Source: Pseudacidovorax intermedius (lineage in GTDB: Bacteria; Pseudomonadota; Gammaproteobacteria; Burkholderiales; Burkholderiaceae_C). Taken from it: a stretch of 64,000 bases of DNA. The position numbers were made by a program, and so were the translations under genes. The stretch spans positions 1 through 64,000 of the forward strand of contig NZ_QQAV01000011.1 in NCBI RefSeq assembly GCF_003350475.1, written 5' to 3'. A model generated the notes under the pieces. It was not told where the DNA came from. It ran no database searches and was given only the letters and a program-made list of their open reading frames with translations. Of this stretch, positions 1-8,055 are shown piece by piece (position 1 is the first letter of the stretch; the number at the start of each line of letters is the position of its first letter).

Positions 1-351
1 GAGGACATGATTGCCGAGCACCGCAAGGAACTGGGCATCACGCCGCGCAAGATCAGCGACGAGGAGATCGTGCAGCGCCTGGTGTATTCGCTGGTGAACG
101 AGGGCGCGCACATCCTCGAAGACGGCATCGCCAGCAAGGCCAGCGACATCGACATGGTCTACATCACGGGCTATGGCTTCCCGATCTTCCGGGGCGGCCC
201 GATGCACTACGCCAGCCAGCAGGGTCTGTTCAACGTGGTGCAGGCGATGCAGCGCTTCGGGCGCAACCCGAACGACGATGCCAAGTTCTGGGAGCCGGCG
301 GGCCTGATCCGCAAGCTGGCAGCCGAAGGCAAGGGCTTCGACCAGGCCTGA
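1..351 (+). CDS. 3-hydroxyacyl-CoA dehydrogenase (FadJ/FadB type), C-terminal part
   Basis: The gene enters from the left edge, so only about the last 116 residues are seen. They match the C-terminal helical domain of the multifunctional enoyl-CoA hydratase/3-hydroxyacyl-CoA dehydrogenase family: the segments DEEIVQRLVYSLVNEGA and GYGFPIFRGGPMHYA are typical of the second 3HCDH C-terminal repeat. The family oxidises 3-hydroxyacyl-CoA to 3-ketoacyl-CoA with NAD+ in beta-oxidation. The catalytic hydratase and Rossmann domains lie outside the window. It heads a run of same-strand acyl-CoA genes, which supports the assignment. Confidence 0.88.
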   Translation, partial: EDMIAEHRKELGITPRKISDEEIVQRLVYSLVNEGAHILEDGIASKASDIDMVYITGYGFPIFRGGPMHYASQQGLFNVVQAMQRFGRNPNDDAKFWEPAGLIRKLAAEGKGFDQA

Positions 352-379
352 GGCCGCAACGCCGCTGAACCGACCGCCG

Positions 380-1882
380 ATGATCCGCCGCCTTCTGCTG
401 ATCGTTCTCGCCGCGCTGGTGCTTCTTGCCGCGGCGCTGGGCATCAACACCTGGCGCCAGGGCTCGCGGCAGATCGCCGTGGCGCCCGCGCCGAAGGCGG
501 ACGTCGACCTCGCTTCGGCGGCGCAGCGGCTGGCCGGCGCAGTCCGCTTTCGCACCATCTCGGCGATGGACGGCTCCGGCGAGTCCAGCGCCGAGTTCGA
601 CAAGTTCCAGGCCTACCTGGCCCAGCAGTTCCCGCGCGTGCACGGTGCGCTGCGCAAGGAGGTGGTGGGCCGGCATGCGCTGCTCTTCACCTGGGAAGGG
701 CGGGACCCCAAGGCCATGCCCGCGGCGCTGATGGCGCACCAGGATGTGGTGCCCATCGCGCCTGGCACCGAGCGGGCCTGGAGCGTGGACCCCTTCGCCG
801 GAGAGGTGAAGGACGGCTTCATCTGGGGTCGCGGCACCATGGACGACAAGGGCAACCTGCTCGCCCAGTTGGAGGCCGTCGAGTCGCTGCTTGCTGCCGG
901 CTTCCAGCCGCGCCAGACGATGTATTTCGTGATGGGCGACGACGAGGAAGTCAGCGGTCTGCGCGGCGCCAAGCCCATCGCCGAGCTGCTGCAGTCGCGC
1001 GGCGTCGAACTGGAGTGGGTGCTCGACGAGGGTCTGCTGGTGCTCGATGGCGTGCTGCCCGGCCTGTCGAAGCCTGCAGCGCTGGTGGGCCTGGCCGAGA
1101 AGGGCTATGGCACTTTCTTCCTCACGCTCGATACCTCGCCCGGCCACTCTTCCATGCCGCCCGCGCACAGTGCCATCGGCCGCATGAGCGCGGCGTTGGC
1201 CCGGCTCGAGGCCGCGCCAATGCCCGGCGGCATCCGCGGCGTGGCCGGCCAGATGTTCGGCACGCTGGCACCGGAGATGAGCCCGCTCAACCGCGTGATG
1301 CTCTCCAACCTGTGGCTGACCGAACCGCTGGTGCGTGGCCAGCTCGAAAAGAGCCCCAGCAGCAATGCCATGCTGCGCACCACCACGGCGCTCACCATCG
1401 TGCGCGCCGGCAACAAGGACAACGTCCTGCCCGGTCGCGCCGAGGCGGCCGTCAACTTCCGCGTGCTGCCCGGCGACACGCTGGACAGCGTGCAGGCCCA
1501 CCTCAAGAAGGCGCTGGCCGACGACGACATCCAGATCAAGGCCTATCCCGGCAACGCCGAGCCGTCACCGGTGTCGCCCACCGACAGCACGGGCTATGCG
1601 CTCATCGAGCGCAGCATCCGCGAACGCTTTCCCGATGCGGTGGTGGCCCCCGGCCTGATGACCGCCGCCACCGACTCGCGCCATTTCACGGGCATCTCGA
1701 AGGCGGTCTTCCGCTTCTCGCCCATCCGTGTGAACAACGAGGACCTGCCTCGCTTCCACGGCACCAACGAACGCCTGAGCATCGCCGCCTACGGCGACAT
1801 GATCGGCTTCTACCAGCAGCTGCTGCGCAACGCGTCGCAGCCCGCTTCCGTTTCCGCCTCCATTCAAAGGAAGACACCATGA
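380..1882 (+). CDS. M20 family peptidase, PM20D1/carboxypeptidase S-like
   Basis: Zinc-dependent amidohydrolase of 500 aa. A hydrophobic N-terminus (residues 4-22) suggests a membrane anchor or uncleaved signal. Visible M20 ligands and catalytic residues are HQD (H120, D122), TMDDKG (D155), the DDEE pair (E189/E190) and a late FHGTNE histidine. The PGHSSMPP motif and overall length resemble the PM20D1 subgroup, whose mammalian member makes and breaks N-fatty-acyl amino acids (known of the family, recalled from memory). Its TGA overlaps the thiolase ATG (ATGA), so it is probably translated with a beta-oxidation enzyme. I infer release of a fatty acid from an N-acyl amino acid; a dipeptidase role is the alternative. 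Confidence 0.85.
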   Translation: MIRRLLLIVLAALVLLAAALGINTWRQGSRQIAVAPAPKADVDLASAAQRLAGAVRFRTISAMDGSGESSAEFDKFQAYLAQQFPRVHGALRKEVVGRHALLFTWEGRDPKAMPAALMAHQDVVPIAPGTERAWSVDPFAGEVKDGFIWGRGTMDDKGNLLAQLEAVESLLAAGFQPRQTMYFVMGDDEEVSGLRGAKPIAELLQSRGVELEWVLDEGLLVLDGVLPGLSKPAALVGLAEKGYGTFFLTLDTSPGHSSMPPAHSAIGRMSAALARLEAAPMPGGIRGVAGQMFGTLAPEMSPLNRVMLSNLWLTEPLVRGQLEKSPSSNAMLRTTTALTIVRAGNKDNVLPGRAEAAVNFRVLPGDTLDSVQAHLKKALADDDIQIKAYPGNAEPSPVSPTDSTGYALIERSIRERFPDAVVAPGLMTAATDSRHFTGISKAVFRFSPIRVNNEDLPRFHGTNERLSIAAYGDMIGFYQQLLRNASQPASVSASIQRKTP

Positions 1883-3054
1883 CCCGCGCCGTGATCGTTT
1901 CCACCGCCCGTACGCCGCTCGCCAAGAGCTGGAAGGGTGCCTTCAACATGACCCACGGCGCCACGCTGGGCGGCCATGCCGTGCAGCATGCGGTGCAGCG
2001 CGCCGGCATCGACGGCGCCGAGGTCGACGACGTCATCATGGGCTGCGCCACGCCCGAAGGCGCCACCGGCAGCAACATCGCGCGCCAGATCGCGCTGCGC
2101 GCCGGCCTGCCCATCACCACCTCGGGCATGACCATCAACCGCTTCTGTTCCTCGGGCCTGCAGACCATCGCCACCGCCGCCCAGCGCATCATCGCGGGCG
2201 AAGGCGAGGTGTACGTGGCCGGCGGCGTCGAGAGCATCTCCTGCGTGCAGAACGAGGCCAACAAGCACATGCTGGCCGACCCGTGGCTGGTCAAGAACAA
2301 GCCCGAGATCTACTGGAACATGCTGCAGACCGCCGAGCAGGTGGCCAAGCGCTACAACATCGGTCGCGAGGCCATGGACGAGTACGGCGCCCGCAGCCAG
2401 CAACGCGCCACCGCCGCGCTGGAAGCCGGCAAGTTCAAGGACGAGATCGCCCCCATCACCGTACTGGCCGGCGTGGCCGACGGCCAGCTGGGTCTGATCA
2501 CCAAGGAAGTCACCGTCGAGAACGATGAAGGCATCCGCCCCGGCACCACCAAGGAAGGCATCAGCGGCATCCGCCCGGCCATTCCTGGCGGCCTGATCTC
2601 GGCCGGCAATGCCAGCCAGTTCTCCGATGGCGGCGGCGCCTGCGTGGTGGTGGACGAGGCCTATGCCGAGCGCAAGGGCCTCAAGCCCCTGGGCCGCTTC
2701 CTGGGCTTCTCGGTGGCCGGCTGCGAGCCCGACGAGATGGGCATCGGCCCCGTCTTCGCCATTCCCAAGGTGCTCAAGAAGCTGGGCCTGACCGTCGGCG
2801 ACATCGACCTGTGGGAACTGAACGAAGCCTTCGCCGTGCAGGTGCTGTACTGCCGTGACAAGCTGGGCCTGCCGGACGACCGCCTGAACGTCAACGGCGG
2901 CGCCATCGCGGTCGGCCACCCCTACGGCGTGAGCGGCCAGCGTCTCACCGGCCATGCGCTGATCGAAGGCAAGCGCCGCGGCGCCAAGAAGGTGGTGGTG
3001 ACCATGTGCATCGGCGGCGGCATGGGTGCCGCCGGCGTGTTCGAGGTTCTCTGA
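1879..3054 (+). CDS. acetyl-CoA C-acyltransferase (thiolase)
   Basis: Degradative-type thiolase of 391 aa that cleaves 3-ketoacyl-CoA with CoA, the last step of beta-oxidation. The nucleophilic cysteine is C90 in [10 protein letters not shown]. The C-terminal catalytic histidine lies in [14 protein letters not shown] and the second cysteine in [10 protein letters not shown]. The ATG at 1879 overlaps the stop of the M20 gene and follows an AAAGGAAG ribosome-binding site. A much longer in-frame reading upstream is an artefact of high G+C. Chain-length specificity cannot be read from the sequence. Confidence 0.95.
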   Translation: MTRAVIVSTARTPLAKSWKGAFNMTHGATLGGHAVQHAVQRAGIDGAEVDDVIMGCATPEGATGSNIARQIALRAGLPITTSGMTINRFCSSGLQTIATAAQRIIAGEGEVYVAGGVESISCVQNEANKHMLADPWLVKNKPEIYWNMLQTAEQVAKRYNIGREAMDEYGARSQQRATAALEAGKFKDEIAPITVLAGVADGQLGLITKEVTVENDEGIRPGTTKEGISGIRPAIPGGLISAGNASQFSDGGGACVVVDEAYAERKGLKPLGRFLGFSVAGCEPDEMGIGPVFAIPKVLKKLGLTVGDIDLWELNEAFAVQVLYCRDKLGLPDDRLNVNGGAIAVGHPYGVSGQRLTGHALIEGKRRGAKKVVVTMCIGGGMGAAGVFEVL

Positions 3055-3085
3055 TCCTCGGTTGACGCACACGCAAGGCACGGCG

Positions 3086-3511
3086 ATGAAGGTCGATCTG
3101 CCCACACTGCAGGGCTTCTTCGCCAGCGCCCCCTTCATGGCCGACCTGGGCGTGCAGGCCACGGGCGGCGAGGCCGGTCGGGTGCGCACGGCGCTCACGC
3201 TCGCGCCGCGCCACCTGCAGCACACGGGTGTAGTGCATGCGCGGGTGATGGCCGCCATCGCCGACCACACCATGGGCGCGGCCGCGCAGACGATGGCGCC
3301 CGAGGGCTTCTGGATCGTCACGGCCGAGTTCAAGACCACGCTGCTGCGCGGTGCCCGCGGCGTGCGCCTGGAGTGCGAGGCCTGGGTGCTGCGCGCGGGG
3401 CGTCAGCTGAGCTTTGCCGAGGCTGAGGTCTACGCGGTTGCGGCGGACGGGCAGCGCACACTGGCCGTCAAGGCGGCGGGCACCATGGCGCTGATTGCCG
3501 CGCAGGGCTGA
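3086..3511 (+). CDS. PaaI-family hotdog thioesterase
   Basis: Small hotdog-fold protein of 141 aa. The central segment ARVMAAIADHTMGAAAQT matches the PaaI/YigI pattern, in which the Asp on the hotdog helix is part of the active site. It probably hydrolyses acyl-CoA esters to recycle CoA or remove dead-end thioesters. I chose the ATG at 3086 because the upstream in-frame start would overlap the thiolase end. It sits 31 nt after the thiolase and before an acyl-CoA dehydrogenase; its substrate is unknown. Confidence 0.82.
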   Translation: MKVDLPTLQGFFASAPFMADLGVQATGGEAGRVRTALTLAPRHLQHTGVVHARVMAAIADHTMGAAAQTMAPEGFWIVTAEFKTTLLRGARGVRLECEAWVLRAGRQLSFAEAEVYAVAADGQRTLAVKAAGTMALIAAQG

Positions 3512-3589
3512 GCACACAAGGCCTCCGGGCCGCCGCTGCGCCAAACCCGCGCCCACCTCCGGCGCGGTCTTCTTCACGACGAGACAACC

Positions 3590-5422
3590 ATGAGCTACCG
3601 CGACACCCTCGACTTCCTTCTCTACGACTGGCTCCATGCCGAGCGCCTGAATGAGCGCCAGCGCTTTGCCGACCATTCGCGCGAGACCTTCGATGCCGTG
3701 CTGGACACCTGCGAGCGCATCGCCCGGGAGAAGTACGCGCCGGCCAATCGCACGGTGGATGTGGAGGAGCCGCATTTCGACGGCGAGAAGGTGATCCTGC
3801 CGCGTGCCACACACGAGGCCCACGCCGCCTTCGTGGAGAGCGGCATGATGGCCGCCGCGCAGGACTACGACATCGGCGGCATGCAGCTGCCCTACACGGT
3901 GCAGGCGGCGGCCAACTCCTTCTTCGCCATGGCCTCGGTGAGCATCGGCTCCAACATGCTGACCAGCGGCAATGCCAACCTGCTGATGGTGCACGGCACC
4001 GAGATGCAGAAGCAGGTCTTCGCACTCAACGAGTTCTCGGGCCGCTGGGCCGGCACCATGTGCCTGTCTGAGCCACAGGCCGGTTCTTCGCTGTCGGATG
4101 TGGCGACGCGTGCGGTGCCGGACGGTGAAGATTTCGAGAACGACCCACTCGGCCCGCGCTACCGGCTCAAGGGCAACAAGATGTGGATCTCGGCCGGCGA
4201 CCATGAGCTGACCGAGAACATTGTCCACATCGTGCTCGCCAAGATTCCCGACGCCGAGGGCAAGCTGATCCCGGGCGTCAAGGGCATCTCGCTGTTCATC
4301 GTCCCCAAGAAGATGGTGGACACCGAAGGGAATCTGACCGGCGTGCGCAACGACGTGGCATTGGCCGGCCTCAACCACAAGCTGGGCTGGCGCGGCACCA
4401 CCAACACGCTGCTCAACTTCGGCGAGGGCAAGTACCCGGTCGACGGCAAGGCCGGCGCTGTGGGCTACCTGGTCGGCAAGCCGGGACAGGGCCTGGCCTG
4501 CATGTTCCACATGATGAACGAGGCCCGCATCGGCGTCGGCACCGCCGCCGTCATGCTGGGCATGGCGGGCTACCACGCCTCGCTGGACTATGCGAAGAAC
4601 CGGCCGCAGGGCCGGCCCGTCGGCCCCGCCGGCAAGGACGCCACCCGCCCGCAGGTGCGCATCATCGAGCACGCCGACGTGCGTCGCATGCTGCTGGCGC
4701 AGAAGGCGTACTGCGAAGGGGCGCTGGCGCTGCAGCTGTACTGCGCCCGCCTGGTCGACGAGCAGAAGACCGGCACGCCCGAGGCCGCGGACGATGCGCG
4801 TCTGCTGCTGGAGGTGCTGACGCCCATCGCCAAGAGCTGGCCCAGCGAATGGTGCCTGGAGGCCAATTCGCTGGCCATCCAGATCCACGGCGGCTACGGC
4901 TACACGCGCGACTTCCCGGTGGAGCAGTATTGGCGCGACAACCGCCTGAACATGATCCACGAGGGCACGCACGGCATCCAGGCCGCCGACCTGCTGGGTC
5001 GCAAGGTGCTGATGGAAGGCGGCAAGGGCCTGCAACTGCTGGGCGCCCGCGTGCAGGAGACCATCGGCCGCGCCGCCGCACGGCCCGAGCTCGCCGGCTT
5101 TGCCGACGCACTGGGCCGGGCCTTCGGCCGTGTCACGTCGGCCATCCAGGCGGCATGGTCCACCGGCAACCCGGCCGAGGCGCTGGTCAATGCGGTGCCC
5201 TACATGCAGGCCTTCGGCCACATGGTCCTGGCGTGGATGTGGCTGGATGTCGCCGACAAGGCCATCGAGAAGGACAATGGCGCGACCTCGGTGTCGACCA
5301 CCGGCCGCCTCGGCGCCGCCACCTATTTCTATCGCTACGAACTGCCCAAGATCGGCGCCTGGCTCAATGTGGTCGAGAGCCGCGAGCCGGTCTGCGCAGA
5401 CCTTCCCGAAGACGCCTTCTGA
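3590..5422 (+). CDS. acyl-CoA dehydrogenase, long form with C-terminal domain
   Basis: FAD enzyme of 610 aa that introduces the alpha-beta double bond in acyl-CoA. Seen here are the FAD-contact loop MCLSEPQAGSSLSDV (about 158-172), the substrate region, the FAD-binding LAIQIHGGYGYTRDFPVEQYWRD segment (shown only in part: HGGYGYTRD), and the catalytic glutamate E458 in MIHEGTHGIQ, the MCAD-like position. About 130 residues after it form the acyl-CoA dehydrogenase C-terminal domain found in 580-620 aa members. The stop overlaps the start of the next small gene (TGATG). Confidence 0.94.
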   Translation: MSYRDTLDFLLYDWLHAERLNERQRFADHSRETFDAVLDTCERIAREKYAPANRTVDVEEPHFDGEKVILPRATHEAHAAFVESGMMAAAQDYDIGGMQLPYTVQAAANSFFAMASVSIGSNMLTSGNANLLMVHGTEMQKQVFALNEFSGRWAGTMCLSEPQAGSSLSDVATRAVPDGEDFENDPLGPRYRLKGNKMWISAGDHELTENIVHIVLAKIPDAEGKLIPGVKGISLFIVPKKMVDTEGNLTGVRNDVALAGLNHKLGWRGTTNTLLNFGEGKYPVDGKAGAVGYLVGKPGQGLACMFHMMNEARIGVGTAAVMLGMAGYHASLDYAKNRPQGRPVGPAGKDATRPQVRIIEHADVRRMLLAQKAYCEGALALQLYCARLVDEQKTGTPEAADDARLLLEVLTPIAKSWPSEWCLEANSLAIQIHGGYGYTRDFPVEQYWRDNRLNMIHEGTHGIQAADLLGRKVLMEGGKGLQLLGARVQETIGRAAARPELAGFADALGRAFGRVTSAIQAAWSTGNPAEALVNAVPYMQAFGHMVLAWMWLDVADKAIEKDNGATSVSTTGRLGAATYFYRYELPKIGAWLNVVESREPVCADLPEDAF

Positions 5423-5637
5423 TGACCTCCCAAGCACCCGTCCGCCCGCCCAAGCAACGCCACTGGACCGAGAAGCTGAGCTGGATCCTGATCTATGCCG
5501 GCCTGTTCACCGTGGTGCTGGGCATCGCCACCGCGCGCCAGGACGAGCCGCTCGGCTGGTCCATCGGCGCGCCGGGTGGCGTAGCCGTGCTGGCCGGCGT
5601 GGTGCTGATCTACATCCGTTCCCGCATCAAACCCTGA
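5422..5637 (+). CDS. small two-helix membrane protein
   Basis: A 71-aa protein whose ATG shares the A of the preceding acyl-CoA dehydrogenase stop (TGATG), so translation is probably coupled. A basic, proline-rich N-terminus (PPKQRHW) is followed by two hydrophobic stretches, about residues 19-37 and 48-66, separated by a short polar loop with RQDEPLGW; it ends in RSRIKP. I do not recognise a family. Position suggests a membrane partner of the beta-oxidation enzymes, but this is only context. Confidence 0.7.
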   Translation: MTSQAPVRPPKQRHWTEKLSWILIYAGLFTVVLGIATARQDEPLGWSIGAPGGVAVLAGVVLIYIRSRIKP

Positions 5638-5674
5638 AGGCCTTCATGGCCCCACATCTGGAGACCTTTCACCC

Positions 5675-6472
5675 ATGAGCGCACGCACCGTCCAGCAACT
5701 GTTCGACCTGAAGGGCAAGGTCGCCCTGATCACCGGCGGCTCCCGCGGCCTGGGGCTGCAGATGGCCCATGCCCTGGGCGAAGCGGGCGCCAGGGTCATG
5801 CTCAGCTCGCGCAAGGCCGACGATCTGGAGCAGGCCGCGGCCGAGCTGCAGGCCGCGGGCATCGATGCGCGCTGGATCGCTGCCGACTGCAGCAAGGAAG
5901 AGGACACCCGCCGCCTGGCCGACGAGACGCTGGAGCGCATGGGCGCCGTGGACATCCTGGTCAACAACGCGGGCGCCAGCTGGGGCGCGGCGGCCGAGGA
6001 GCATCCGGTCTCGGCCTGGGACAAGGTGATGAACCTCAACGTGCGGGGCTACTTCATCCTGAGCCAGCAGATCGCCAACGGCTACATGATCCCCAAGAAG
6101 AGCGGGCGCATCATCAACATCGCCTCCATCGCCGGCCTCAACGGCAACCCGATCGGCATGAAGACACTGGCCTACAACACCTCCAAGACGGCGGTGATCG
6201 GCTTCACCCGCACGCTGGCCGCCGAATGGGGCCGCCATGGCATCACCGTCAACGCCATCTGCCCGGGCTTCTTCCGCACCAAGATGGCCTCGGGCCTCAT
6301 CGACCAACTGGGCGAGGACAACATGAAGGCCGCCGCGCCGCTCAACCGCCTGGGCGATGATGAAGACCTCAAGGGCATCACGCTGCTGTACGCCAGCGAC
6401 GCAGGCAAGCACATCACCGGCCAGTGGATGGCGGTGGATGGTGGCACCAGCGTCGTGCTGGGCGCGGCCTGA
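5675..6472 (+). CDS. SDR family oxidoreductase
   Basis: Classical short-chain dehydrogenase/reductase of 265 aa. The dinucleotide motif is GGSRGLG (21-27), followed by NNAG (97-100) and the catalytic S151, Y167 and K171 in a YNTSK motif. After the Rossmann motif, R at SSRK suggests NADP(H) preference, which is inference. It probably acts on a hydroxyacyl- or ketoacyl-thioester given its neighbours. It lies 37 nt after the small membrane protein and 51 nt before a thioesterase. Confidence 0.92.
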   Translation: MSARTVQQLFDLKGKVALITGGSRGLGLQMAHALGEAGARVMLSSRKADDLEQAAAELQAAGIDARWIAADCSKEEDTRRLADETLERMGAVDILVNNAGASWGAAAEEHPVSAWDKVMNLNVRGYFILSQQIANGYMIPKKSGRIINIASIAGLNGNPIGMKTLAYNTSKTAVIGFTRTLAAEWGRHGITVNAICPGFFRTKMASGLIDQLGEDNMKAAAPLNRLGDDEDLKGITLLYASDAGKHITGQWMAVDGGTSVVLGAA

Positions 6473-6523
6473 GTCCGCCCTTTCGTCGAACCTGTGCCGC
6501 CTCGCGCGGCTGCCTTCCAGACC

Positions 6524-6958
6524 ATGAACATTTCCTTCGGCGTCGACATTCCCTTTGTCCACCACCTGGGCTTCACGATGCACCGCTTCGAGGGCGGCGA
6601 GTCGGAGCTGCACTACACGCCGGCCGATGAGCACCTCAACAGCTTCCAGGTGGCCCATGGCGGCGCCTGCATGACGCTGCTGGACGTGACCATGGCCACT
6701 GCTGCACGCAGCGTGCAGCCGGAGATCGGCGTGGTCACCATCGAGATGAAGACCAGCTTCATGCAGCCTGCCCGCGGCCCGCTGGTGGCCTATGGCCGCC
6801 TGATGCATCGCACGGCCACGATGGCCTTCACCGAGGCGCGCATCGTCGATGCGGCGGGCCGGTTGTGCACGCACGCCACCGGCACTTTCAAGTACGTCAA
6901 GCGCCTGCCGGTCGATGGCCGGGGCGTCCATGACCTCAAACCCCTTTCCACCGACTGA
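6524..6958 (+). CDS. PaaI-family hotdog thioesterase (second copy)
   Basis: A 144-aa hotdog protein with the conserved segment FQVAHGGACMTLLDVTMATAA (given here in part: HGGACMTLLDV) and a central VVTIEMKTSFMQPARG strand pair typical of PaaI-type acyl-CoA thioesterases. An in-frame ATG 30 nt upstream (6494) is possible, but MNISFGVDIPF aligns better with family starts. It lies between an SDR and a CurA-type reductase on the same strand. It is clearly different in sequence from the thioesterase at 3.1 kb, so the cluster carries two distinct CoA-releasing enzymes. Confidence 0.85.
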   Translation: MNISFGVDIPFVHHLGFTMHRFEGGESELHYTPADEHLNSFQVAHGGACMTLLDVTMATAARSVQPEIGVVTIEMKTSFMQPARGPLVAYGRLMHRTATMAFTEARIVDAAGRLCTHATGTFKYVKRLPVDGRGVHDLKPLSTD

Positions 6959-6973
6959 CACAAAGAGCCAACC

Positions 6974-7990
6974 ATGCCGCAGAACAAGCAGATCCATCTG
7001 GACAACCGCCCGACCGGCGAGGCCGAGCTGTCGAATTTCAAGCTCGTCGTGGGCGAGACGCCGGCCCTGGCCGACGACCAGGTGCTGGTGCGCCACCACT
7101 ACCTCAGCCTGGACCCGTACATGCGCGGCCGCATGAACGACTCCAAGAGCTATGCCGCCTCGCAGCCTCTGGGCCAGACCTTCCAGGGCGGCACGGTGGG
7201 CGAGGTGGTCGAGAGCCGCCATCCCAAATTCGCCGTCGGCGACAAGGTGGTCGGCTTCGGCGGCTGGCAGGAATACGGCGTGGTCGACGCCAACCAGCCC
7301 GGCGTGCTGCGCAAGGTCGACACCACGCATGTGCCGCTGTCGCACTACCTGGGCGCGGTGGGCATGCCCGGTGTGACGGCCTGGTACGGCCTGGTCAAGA
7401 TCATCGCGCCCAAGGCGGGCGAGACGCTGGTCGTCACGGCAGCGAGCGGCGCCGTCGGCAGCGCCTTCGGCGCGCTGGCCAAGGCCCGCGGCTGCCGCGT
7501 GGTCGGCATCGCTGGCGGTCCGGACAAGTGCAAGTACGTGACGGACGAGCTGGGCTTCGACGCCTGCATCGACTACCGCCAGCACCCCGACGTCAAGAGC
7601 ATGAGCGCCGCGCTCAAGGAAGCCTGCCCCGACGGCATTGATGGCTATTTCGAGAACGTGGGCGGCTACATCCTCGACGCGGTGCTGCTGCGCCTGAACG
7701 CCTTCGCCCGCATCGCCCTGTGCGGCATGATCGCCGGCTACGACGGCCAGCCGCTGCCCATCCAGAACCCCACGCTGCTGTTGATCAACCGCGTGAAGCT
7801 CGAAGGCTTCATCGTCAGTGAGCACATGGAGGTCTGGCCCGAGGCGCTCAAGGAGCTGGGCACGCTGGTCGCCACCGGAAAGCTGCGCCCGCGCGAGTCC
7901 ATCGCCGAAGGCATCGAAAAGGCCCCGGAGGCCTTCCTGGGCCTGCTCAAGGGCAAGAACTTCGGCAAGCAGCTGGTCAAGCTGGTCTGA
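6974..7990 (+). CDS. NADP-dependent oxidoreductase, CurA/leukotriene-dehydrogenase-like MDR
   Basis: A 338-aa medium-chain dehydrogenase/reductase without structural zinc. The N-terminal SLDPYMRGRM segment and the nucleotide-binding VTAASGAVGSAFGALAKARG motif, followed by GIAGGPDKCKY, are characteristic of the CurA/PTGR group. These enzymes reduce the double bond of alpha,beta-unsaturated ketones or aldehydes with NADPH. It starts 15 nt after the second thioesterase, so it is part of the acyl-CoA cluster and may reduce enoyl intermediates. The exact substrate is not visible. Confidence 0.9.
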   Translation: MPQNKQIHLDNRPTGEAELSNFKLVVGETPALADDQVLVRHHYLSLDPYMRGRMNDSKSYAASQPLGQTFQGGTVGEVVESRHPKFAVGDKVVGFGGWQEYGVVDANQPGVLRKVDTTHVPLSHYLGAVGMPGVTAWYGLVKIIAPKAGETLVVTAASGAVGSAFGALAKARGCRVVGIAGGPDKCKYVTDELGFDACIDYRQHPDVKSMSAALKEACPDGIDGYFENVGGYILDAVLLRLNAFARIALCGMIAGYDGQPLPIQNPTLLLINRVKLEGFIVSEHMEVWPEALKELGTLVATGKLRPRESIAEGIEKAPEAFLGLLKGKNFGKQLVKLV

Positions 7991-8055
7991 TGCACTGATC
8001 CCGACCCGGCCGGAGCGCCGGGCCCCGCAACCGGCACCGAGGCCAGGAGGCAGGC

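Noticed and set aside
1015-1878. Upstream extension of the thiolase frame
   Set aside because: It lies within the M20 peptidase in another frame and has no homology; ATG 1879 has a ribosome site and matches the thiolase start.
2945-5437. Antisense open frame of 830 codons opposite the acyl-CoA dehydrogenase
   Set aside because: Same low-information composition; the plus strand encodes a complete enzyme with its catalytic glutamate.
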